Below the pieces are notes generated by a model. That model made no database searches and was not told the origin of the DNA. It was given only the letters and a program-made list of their open reading frames with translations. Positions 19,065 to 26,348 of a stretch of DNA of 26,348 nt are shown here, in pieces. Made by a program: the position numbers and the translations under genes. The stretch is from Cylindrobasidium torrendii FP15055 ss-10 (taxonomy: Eukaryota > Basidiomycota > Agaricomycetes > Agaricales > Physalacriaceae): positions 1-26,348 of the forward strand of contig KN880736.1 in assembly GCA_000934385.1 (NCBI GenBank). The letters are read 5' to 3'. Each line of letters starts with the position of its first letter. The stretch's first letter is position 1.

Positions 19065-21744
19065 TCATGGCCTGTCTGCATCACAAACGGTACACTTCGT
19101 TTTCCCAGTTGACTTAAGCCCACATACGCCGCATGTCCATTCATCAGCACTCGCCGCCTTCTTCACCATCCCCGCCCCAGCCCAATCGAACGGCGTCACC
19201 GGCACTGCAGGTGGCGGCGCAACAGGCTTCTCCTTCTCCTTGACAACCACGGTTCCATTAGTTGAGGCCTCCTCCCGCGGCGTCTCGCAAATCCCGCACT
19301 TCACAAGCGACGCATCCGCGTTTGTCAATTGGCATGATCCACATGTCCAACCTGCCGACGTCTTCATCTTGAATCCAGCAGCAGCAAAGTCGAAAGCCTT
19401 TGCCGCAGGTGCGGGAGCAGCAGAAGAGATTGCAGACACAGTGGCTGTAGCTGGAGGCCCTGGCGCGGGCTTGGAGAAATCAACGACCGATATCCCAGCC
19501 TTCCCTGACTTTAAAACTCGGTCCATGATGTCCTTGCTCACATCCGGTTGAATAACCTCAGACTTTGAAAAATCAACTCTCGGCAGCAAGTTCGTTGACG
19601 TTTTGAGAATCCGGGCCTTGATCGCATCTTCATCTTGAATGACCACAGTATCCGTCCTCTGCAGCCCTGTCGAATGTACACCCGTCATTGCGGATTCTAC
19701 ACCATTGGTGGCAGCAACAGTGACCGTCGAGCTTGGCGGGGCAGCAAAGGTAAATGGTGAGCTCGGCAAGGTGGATGCTGGGGCAACATCCATGGCAGAA
19801 TGCGGGATTTCGATTGCAGGTGCAGCTACGGTCGCAGCACTTCTGGGGGGTTCGCTTGAGTTGTCCGCAGAGCTAGCTCCATCCGACGATGCTGAGTCAA
19901 ACTTGGTAGAATGGCGCAGCTTGGAAGGTTCACGAGGTATCGGTCGCGGGAGATGGGATGTCGATGGGCGGCCGAGGCCGAATGTCGACGAGGATGACGA
20001 TGGAGCAGACAAAGTGGCCGCTGGGGTGGCCACCGGCGTCGAGAAGAGGGATGGAGGACCACTTGTAGATGGCTCGGCGACTGTCGATGATGGTGGCGAG
20101 GGCTTCGTCCTCTTGTTGATGTGTTCGTCTTCTTCCACTGTCGGTAATTCGATGGTAAGGCCGCTGCTCCCATTGGCAATGGCTCTGGTCGGTCTTGACC
20201 GTTTGCTTCCCTGTAGATATATTGAGATATTATTAATTGGGGCCATGATGGATGTACCTTGGGCAGTGTCATGTCAATAATGGCGGACGCAGTGAGGGCA
20301 GGCTCGGGCTTCTTCTCTTCGACTTGCTTGGGCGCCGGTGTGCGCGCGCTCAAACGAGCGCGCTTAGGACGGATGATAGCATTGGTCTTCTGATACGGGT
20401 TGGCGACATCGGCAACCTTAGAGGACGACGTCGCTTCCTTGATGAGCCCAGCCATAATTGTTGCGGCTTTGGTTTGCTTCTGCGGCGGAGTCGAGTCGGG
20501 CGACCTTGAGCCAGTCGAGCCAGGGGAGCCCTGTCCCCATGTTTGGCTTTGTCGCAAAGGTGACGGGACTACCGGTGTGGCTGGAGAAGAATATCGTGGC
20601 GCCTGGAGTCGAGATGTCGATGCTGATACGGATAGATTTGGTCTGGATTTGGTAGGGGTCCCAAAGGAAGGCATTGTTCGAGATGGACTGATTCGACCTG
20701 GCGTGGCAAGTGGAGGTGCGTGTGCGACCCGGGTAGGAGATGGATCAGGCGCAGGAGACCGGCTGCGCGACAATTGTCTTGGTGGGGATCGATCCCTTGT
20801 GGTAGTAGAGCTAGCTCCGGCAACACCTATACGACGACGTTTATTGTCTGTTGCCGTTGAGATTGTTGACTTGGCTATTGTGCGCTCTGAAGAGCGGGGG
20901 CCACCAAAGCCTGGAGTTTCGCTGCGTCGACCTCCTCTCTTGGAGCTGCCACCACCACTCCACCTGTAGGCGCCGTTCGGGTTACGAGCAAGCAGCTTCG
21001 TGGGCGACGTTGCGCGGGCGGGCGAGGAAGTTTCGCTACGGGGGACTGGACTGTGAGAGAATCGGAACTCTGCGCGGCCGCGATTGGCTGGCTCTGCGGT
21101 AGCAGGCTCAAGCTGATCTACAAAATGGTAAGTGCAAAACAAACTCAAGTGCAAATGCCACTCACTAGCTCTGTCTCTCAGCGCTTGTGCATATTGGTGC
21201 TTTTCCTGCGGGCTGAGGTTCAGTGTTTCCACAGGCTGGCTCAAAAGGTCGATGGAGGTGTATCGGCCTGTTTCTTGGATGCGAGATGTAGTGATAGGGA
21301 ACGGCAGTGATGATGCTTTCCGTGGCGGCGAGAAAAGAGCCTCCCGTTGCGGAGGCGGGTCAAACGTAGACGGTCCAGCAAGGTCACGCGTCATCTAGAA
21401 CAAATGAGCATTATATTGTATAGTGCAAATGCCACGCACCCTCTGGCCAACATTGGAAAGTGTTTGTGCGGCTGACGGCTGCTGGCTACGCTCCGGCTCC
21501 GGCTCTGGCGTTTCCTCAGGTTCGGACCCAGACTGTGATGCTACGTCCATCTCCTCGTTTGACGACGAGGAGCGAAGTGGATTTAGAAAGCTGAGTAGTC
21601 CAGTTATCGACCAGGACTATCAGGGCGGTCAGAATGCGTCCTATGGGGGTTGAACAGCGAACAAACCGATTTTTTCGGCGCCGGGCGGCCATACGGGCTG
21701 AAACCGCGCGAAGCGCGTTTATTTCCTGATCTAATAGCACTCAT
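19065..21744 (-). CDS. Nup153/Nup60-like nucleoporin with two RanBP2-type zinc fingers
   Basis: Five exons give 829 residues: 21744-21667, 21616-21440, 21394-21166, 21117-20258 and 20210-19065; introns are 45-50 nt and all in phase. The N-terminus is basic and then has S-W-S-I-T-G-L-L-S-F-L-N-P-L-R, an amphipathic-helix candidate like the membrane-binding helices of Nup60, Nup1 and Nup153. A long Ser/Pro/Arg-rich disordered region follows. The C-terminus has two zinc fingers: W-T-C-G-S-C-x3-N-x7-C-x2-C (within 733-762) and W-T-C-G-V-C-x9-C-x2-C (within 803-829). Each is preceded by a similar F-D-(F/W)-A-x-A-G block. Such fingers bind Ran in Nup153, so a nuclear-basket role is inferred. FG repeats are not evident. 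The start exon is supported by exact phase and a clean GTTTGT...GATAG intron. Confidence 0.8.
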
Positions 21745-21898
21745 CACGATAGCTAGGCGAAAATCCGGGGAGAGGAAGTAAATCCGTCGGTGACGGTGGA
21801 CGTTGGAGGCCAAGGACGCTCAACGGACCAGGGCAGGTCTCATTCATGCATGTGACTCTGATCATCACGTGCGCCCGACTCTTTCCTCTACAACCGCC
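21745..21898. promoter_or_regulatory. Shared divergent promoter of the nucleoporin-like gene and NUXM
   Basis: Only 154 bases separate the two start codons, so the genes must share a promoter region. A CACGTG E-box lies at 21866-21871, 33 bases before the NUXM start. No TATA box is obvious on either strand, as is common for housekeeping genes. Confidence 0.55.
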
Positions 21899-22599
21899 AT
21901 GGCTCAGAGACACCCTCTCATCGACAGCGACCCACATGCGTCCCGTGTAATCCGTTATATGCGTCTGGAGGATCTTGGCGCCTGGGCCGCCTTCACCGCC
22001 GGAGTGCCCTACCTGTTCCGCCTTTGGGGTGCGCCACGCCTCCAGCCAATCATCATCCACTCATCTCCAGTAATGTAGACCATTGGGACCCTAGCGGCGT
22101 CCGCCCAGAGAAACTCAAGATGGGAATTCGTGTGTCCGCCGCAGCCGGGTTCTTCGGCGGCTTTTTATACGCATACCAGAACTCCAGCAGTGCGTTTGCT
22201 CGGTTGGCATACTAGAATCAACCTCACTGTTCTTCGCAGAGCGCTTCTGGGGATGGAGTGAAAACGAGAGGGAACAGAAACTGGATATGGAGGAGATGAC
22301 CCAGCGTTTGAAGGAGGGCAAGTCACTCTATGGCGAGACTCCCGCGCGTCCATGGGTACAGCACGCAGCCCATGCCAACTCGGCCGACTCCCAACTCAAA
22401 TTTGGTGCGTCACATATCATATCTTATGAACCACCTACTAACTGACTCGATTTAGCTGCCCTTCCTATGTATGATATCTGCCTCTCCCGAAATTGACCGC
22501 TGACCCCGAGCGAATAGGTTCAACCTCATGAACCATCCCTTCCACGGCGTCGACACGGCCAAGTACTACGAAGCTGCTGGAATTGCGAAGCCGCAGTAA
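21899..22599 (+). CDS. NUXM: NADH:ubiquinone oxidoreductase (complex I) 21-kDa subunit, NUXM-like
   Basis: Five exons give 166 residues: 21899-22028, 22079-22189, 22240-22404, 22456-22468 (13 nt) and 22518-22599; introns are 49-51 nt. The N-terminus matches the fungal complex I 21-kDa subunit family: H-P-L-I-D-S-D-P-H-A-S-R-V-I-R-Y-M-R. A hydrophobic segment at about 58-76 (M-G-I-R-V-S-A-A-A-G-F-F-G-G-F-L-Y-A-Y) suits one membrane helix. R-F-W-G-W-S-E-N-E-R-E and a charged helix follow, and the C-terminus is M-N-H-P-F-H-G-V-D-T-A-K-Y-Y. The protein is an accessory subunit of the inner mitochondrial membrane arm; homologues are 20.9 kDa in Neurospora and NUXM in Yarrowia. The context CCGCCATGG supports the start. 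Confidence 0.85.
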
Positions 22600-23036
22600 T
22601 GTGCGTCCCAAGATTTGCCCTTGGACATAGTCTCATTCACAAGCCCAGTACATACAATCGTTGCATCCAAATACAAGTTTTCTCCGAGACCTCTGGGCCC
22701 TGGCTGTCCTTCAAGCTTTGTGTATGCCTTGCTCATATGGCCATTATTATCACCTGTTGCATCCCCAAGCGCCCCTTTTTCAGGCATAAGACCCAATGAA
22801 AGTGTTAAGACAATCACACTGAGTTCGCAAAATTCATCTGGATCCTCAAAGGCACTGAAATAACGCCGCCTGTGCAGGCGGTGCGCTACCACCTCGCACC
22901 ATTGCAGGACCCTCGATATTCAGTGACCTGGCCTAGTTGCAGTCCTTACCGGCGAGACCTATCACATAGCGATGGACTTGCCGACGATTTAGCGTTCGCA
23001 TATATATTTGGGTGGATATGAATATCCCCAGGCAAA
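22600..23036. other. Intergenic region between NUXM and the GH45 gene
   Basis: Frames of 80-108 codons overlap on both strands here, but their conceptual proteins are Ser/Pro-rich or have no domains, and there is no splice support. It should hold the NUXM 3' untranslated region and the GH45 promoter. Confidence 0.45.
23000..23006 (+). promoter_or_regulatory. TATA-like element of the GH45 gene
   Basis: TATATAT lies 37 bases upstream of the ATG at 23037. It would place the transcription start only a few bases before the ATG, so the leader would be very short. A slightly more upstream start site is possible. Confidence 0.35.
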
Positions 23037-23691
23037 ATGGCTTCCCTCGCCCTTTTCAAGGTTGTTTACGCGCTCCTATTATCCTCCGCGCCCGTTTGGG
23101 CATGGAACCAACAGCCTTCCGGCAACGCTACCTTCACCAGATACTCGGGATGCAGTTCCACTGCTGGTTTGTATATTTTGTATCCATCAGGCTGTCCTGA
23201 CATTTGCTTCCAGCGTGTGGGAGGACTTCGACAGGATACAGCGCGGCATTGAACCAGTTAGCGTTCGGGTCATCTTCTGGGTTGGGTGAAGGCGACGCCT
23301 GTGGCCGCTGCTTCTCTATCTCTGGCACCAAGGGCATGTACGCTCCCGATTATACAGGCCCATTTTACACCATCGTAGTCAAAGTCAACAATTTGTGTCC
23401 GATTGCCGGAAATGAGGTGCGTCGTCTTCCTCCCAAGTGTCTATGCAAGCACTGACCGTACGTTAGAAATGGTGCGGACAAACAACGTCTAACCCTGCGA
23501 ACAAATATGGGGCCGCCTTCCACTTTGACATCTGCGACGACTGTGGAGGTGCTACCGCCTTCTTCCCTGTTGGGCACACGACGTTGCGTGACACGTTCAA
23601 AGAAGTGGGCTGTGACGGCGCATGGAGCGGGAGCGACGGGGAACCGCTGTGGCCTGGAGCATGTCTGGTAGACAGTGATGTCTCGTTTTAG
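23037..23691 (+). CDS. Secreted GH45 (subfamily C-type) endoglucanase, C-terminus cut by a stop codon
   Basis: Exons 23037-23166, 23214-23416 and 23467-23691 give 185 residues. Residues 1-22 are a signal peptide ending P-V-W-A. The mature part follows basidiomycete GH45 subfamily C (PcCel45A-like): F-T-R-Y-S-G-C, A-C-G-R-T-S-T-G, L-N-Q-L-A-F-G, G-D-A-C-G-R-C-F, Y-T-G-P-F-Y-T-I-V-V-K-V, C-G-Q-T-T-S-N-P and F-H-F-D-I-C-D-D. Asp132 matches the catalytic acid (Asp114 in PcCel45A) and Asn110 the partner Asn92. The usual Asp in T-D-L-C-P is Asn103. The enzyme cleaves internal beta-1,4-glucan bonds. After TAG (23689-23691) the same frame encodes P-A-V-E-G-C-G-N-Q, matching the family's C-terminal W-P-x3-x-C-G-N, so the stop sits where Trp is expected. 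There is no cellulose-binding module. Confidence 0.88.
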
Positions 23692-23832
23692 CCAGCAGTT
23701 GAGGGTTGTGGGAATCAAAGTGTGTCAATTGATTATAGTTTAGGTGAATGCTGACTAGGAGTACGCAGGGACTTCGCCGTGAGATAATCATATGTCCTTG
23801 GCGGTGTGTATTTCCTTAATTACTGTTCAAGC

Positions 23833-25366
23833 CTAGTCGTCATTACTATCATATGCGCTGGTGATCGACATCGAGGATTCAGGGCGTCGCATCTCTCCCA
23901 TCTCAACAGACATAGCTGACGGGGGACGGGGCGGGTTTCCAAACCCACCGTCCTCGTCCTCATCCTCATCCTCGCTCTCAACCTCGACCTCACCCGAATC
24001 CACTTCCACCGTGTCATCGTCAACAGAGTTCTGACCCTCGTCCAGCTCATGATTCACAGAGCTGTCCAGCAGGAGGCTAGCTTGTGAGCGCCGTCGGGTC
24101 ATCATCGGCGAGCGCTGAAAGTCGGAGAGAGGATAGGTTGGACTGAACTCTGCCTGCTCCCATATCATGTGCGCACTTTTGTTGTCATCTTCCACACTTT
24201 CCGACCCCACGGATGATGTGGGTGATTTCGGCAGCTGCGCCTTGTTATCACTCAGCAGGATCTGCAATGTGGTTCTGAAGAGCACCTTTTGGGGGAATCA
24301 GAAACAAAAATACTATAACAAACAGAATAACAAACCGCATCCTCCTGGTCTATTGGTAGAGCGGTCAATGTGACACGTGGGGTGAAGAGACCACATTGGG
24401 GAGCATTGGGCGCGGGTACGACAGCGGTGCCTCGGAGAGCGAAAATGAATTCATCCGTGAATCTAAAGCCATCCTCGCTGGTATTTGCAAAGATAGGAAG
24501 AGAAATTGCAAGGGGCTCTGGGTGGGTGGAGACATCGGCGTAGAGTTCTAACAGCTCTGGATATGTGCCATGACCTTCCTCGCCATTCGTTCGGCGGAAA
24601 GGGAAGTGAAAGACTGAGAAAGTAAATCCAATGATATGGACATAATCAACACCCTGGTCAGGTTGACCGTCTTGAACTTCTCTCATAGCCATATAGCCCT
24701 GCCACAGTATTTGCACCAGTATATCCGCGTGACTAAGCGTAATTGCGGCCTTGGCCACTAGCAGGCTGTAGTTAAGCCGATTTCCTACGACTAACGCAAG
24801 GGGTCAACGTCAAGGTATGCATACCAATACAGAAGGGGGTCATGCTCACATTCGGCATCCAGTGCGCCTAATTCAAGCATGCGCTTGACTTCGTAATGAC
24901 CGATACACGATGCTCGTATCAGGAGCGTGCATAAGAAACATGGTTATAAAATCAGGGATTCGAGATATGTTGGGGCCGGTGAATTTGCCTTGAGGATAAG
25001 TTCCAAGGAAACGAGTGTCTTCCTCGGGAGAGTCGAGCTGGATGAGACCAAGCAGGACCAAGACAAAGTTAATCGGCCCATAAAGGACGTCCTCTCGATC
25101 ACAGTGCTTGATAACGATGCGGAACATGCGATGGAGGAGGGTCCGTAGAGAGCCATCCTGAATGATCAGCCCTGCTAACCCCTGCATAATTCCATGATCA
25201 AAAAGGAGATCAGATTGCAATGAGAATCGAAATCAAGACTTACGGTCTCCTGAAGGTCTGGCATGGATAGCAGGATGATGTCGCGATGATCTAGTAGGAG
25301 CAAATAATTGTAGCAGGAGCAAATCAACAGTCCACGGGTGACGGGAGTCAGCAAGGAGTCAAGCAA
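23833..25366 (-). pseudogene. Damaged or 5'-truncated gene of unknown family
   Basis: Clear coding pieces occur in this order on the minus strand. The first (about 25366-25244) contains D-H-R-D-I-I-L-L-S-M-P-D-L-Q-E-T and has no upstream ATG before a stop. A clean 62-nt intron (25243-25182, GTAAGT...GCAG) follows, then G-L-A-G-L-I-I-Q-D-G-S-L-R-T-L-L-H-R-M to about 24930. A disturbed zone follows at 24785-24930. The next piece (about 24790-24336) contains V-A-K-A-A-I-T-L-S-H-A-D-I-L-V-Q. A 50-nt intron (24335-24286) leads to the last piece, 24285-23833, with an acidic tail (E-S-E-D-E-D-E-D-E-D). The disturbed zone needs either odd introns or two base shifts: H-Y-E-V-K-R-M-L-E-L-G-A-L-D-A-E lies one frame off. 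The only usable ATG is 25264. It may instead be a live gene with introns I mis-set. Confidence 0.5.
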
Positions 25367-25440
25367 GCCAGGGCAAGCCCCAAGTCACGGCAAGTCACAG
25401 AGCAGTCACGGGCGATCACGGGTCGGCTTATGCCGGCCGC
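25330..25440. repeat. Short irregular GTCACGG / CAAGTCA repeats
   Basis: The stretch is built from short direct repeats of CAAGTCACGG-, AGTCACGGG- and GATCACGGG-type words plus AGTCAAGCAAG-type words. It lies exactly where the 5' end of the damaged minus-strand gene is missing and just upstream of the plus-strand gene at 25497. It could be promoter-like low-complexity DNA or the scar of a rearrangement. Confidence 0.5.
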
Positions 25441-25496
25441 AGTCAACATTGAACAATACTGGTCACGTCATCGATAAACACGGCTCCTCTTCTACC

Positions 25497-26232
25497 ATGA
25501 CCACACAAGTCACCGACCAGCTCGCTGCCCTCCAACTCGAGAAGAAGAAACCGAAAATCAAGGGTACAATCAGTATCGGAGGATGGGAAATCCCAGTCTC
25601 CACCTTGAACAAGGTACGCCCACAGCGTCTTATTACTACAATCTTGCTCAACTTCTTGCAGAGCCTAAAGCTGTCTATGATGATGCGCAATGGACAGCCA
25701 TTTCGCACGCTCCCCATGGCCTACTTCCCTTGTGCAAAGGTCCACCATTTCCCGCCGCGCTTTGAATACGGAGTCGTTCTCAGGGATGCAGCCGAAATCC
25801 GCGCATTCGCAGCATGCCTCAAGATTCCAACTGACGGTCTCTCAAGCCCAAGCCTAGTCCTGAAGAGCAGTCAGGCTCTTTCCAAGCGCTGCCAAGCCAT
25901 GGAAGGCTGGCCTCTTGACTATAAGTTAATCAGGATTAACTTCATCGAGACGCGCCAGGACTATTACGTCCTCTATGCCGTCACTAATTATTCGGTGCTC
26001 AGAGACGTGATCACCGTGAGCAAACTTCTCCCTCGCGTAGTCCGTGAAATGGGGTGGCATTGCGAGGCGGCGTGGCACTTTTCTTCCGACAACAAAGGAA
26101 AGATACTTGAACGCGAAGACTGGAGCATCAAGTTGGTAAGTGCGTTTGGGTGGCACTGAATAAACATTGGCTGAGGGGCTTTCTTAGGGCGCTAAACAGC
26201 GTCAACCATGCATCTGCTGGAACTGTGTATGA
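25497..26232 (+). CDS. Unrecognised three-exon protein
   Basis: Exons 25497-25613, 25662-26135 and 26188-26232 give 211 residues. The second intron has a GTAAGT donor and TTCTTAG acceptor; without it the frame would end at 26159. Residues 1-39 contain a basic K-K-K-P-K-I-K stretch and G-G-W-E-I-P-V. The main part reads F-E-Y-G-V-V-L-R-D-A-A-E-I-R-A-F, Y-K-L-I-R-I-N-F-I-E-T-R-Q-D-Y-Y-V-L-Y and M-G-W-H-C-E-A-A-W-H-F-S-S-D. The last exon adds C-I-C-W-N-C, a possible small metal site or disulfide cluster. No signal peptide or membrane helix is seen. In 25662-25765 a second frame is also open and protein-like. Family unknown. Confidence 0.65.
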
Positions 26233-26348
26233 TAGCTCGCAGACAGAGTTTGCCACCTCGTGACGTGACATCATTCTCGCCCAAAGCAGCACAACGACAG
26301 CGCCGCGGGCGCACTGCACTTCGGTGACCTAAACAAAAACAGCCATAT

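Noticed and set aside
19639..20969. Long plus-strand open frames (213 and 189 codons)
   Set aside because: They are antisense to the Ser/Pro/Ala-rich coding exons of the nucleoporin-like gene, where codon composition keeps the other strand open.
21667..21722. Nucleoporin start at the internal ATG that gives M-A-A-R-R-R-K-N
   Set aside because: That frame joins the next exon out of phase and hits a stop; the frame from 21744 joins in phase 0.
22566..22892. 108-codon minus-strand frame with an opposing 82-codon plus-strand frame
   Set aside because: The two overlap in an intergenic stretch, partly over the last NUXM exon, and neither has a domain or a usable promoter context.
1..26348. CRISPR arrays, insertion sequences, LTR or terminal inverted repeats
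   Set aside because: No regularly spaced repeats, long terminal repeats, target-site duplications or transposase motifs were seen by eye; a repeat-masking run would be needed to exclude old relics.

Overview
The window is nuclear DNA of a filamentous basidiomycete, most likely a wood- or litter-associated agaricomycete. Genes sit close together on both strands and are split by many short introns, mostly 45-62 nt, with GT(A/G)NG donors, CTRAY-like branch sites and NAG acceptors. An intron-containing nuclear tRNA, a SUV39/Clr4-type SET protein, a DUF6699-like protein and a GH45 subfamily-C-type cellulase all fit this. No virus, plasmid, CRISPR array or recognisable transposon was seen. Every gene model was built by eye from reading frames and splice signals.

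Left part (1-6 kb): a cut-off minus-strand gene; weak plus-strand coding traces; an OHCU decarboxylase (uric-acid breakdown); a four-exon J-domain co-chaperone converging on it; an unrecognised leucine-rich protein behind a TATA box; and a DUF6699-like protein.

Middle (6.7-16 kb): a seven-exon unrecognised minus-strand gene with an apparent one-base frameshift near its start and a 13-residue tandem repeat near its end; an unrecognised two-exon plus-strand gene; a tRNA-Ile(UAU) gene with an intron; a NudC/CS-domain (NUDCD1-like) protein; a disordered protein with a duplicated basic motif; and a small MYND-finger protein.

Right part (16.4-26.3 kb): an 11-exon H3K9-type histone methyltransferase with a probable 9-nt microexon; a RanBP2-type zinc-finger nucleoporin (Nup153/Nup60-like) sharing a 154-bp divergent promoter with the 21-kDa complex I subunit NUXM; a secreted GH45 endoglucanase cut short by an apparent TGG-to-TAG stop; a damaged minus-strand gene of unknown family; and an unrecognised three-exon gene.

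The genes form no pathway cluster; they are a mix of housekeeping, chromatin, nuclear-pore, respiratory and secreted functions. The most notable signals are three interrupted genes in one window, two microexons (9 and 13 nt), and a place where two spliced reading frames overlap at the 3' end of the 6.7-8.5 kb gene. No clearly new multi-gene system is visible.
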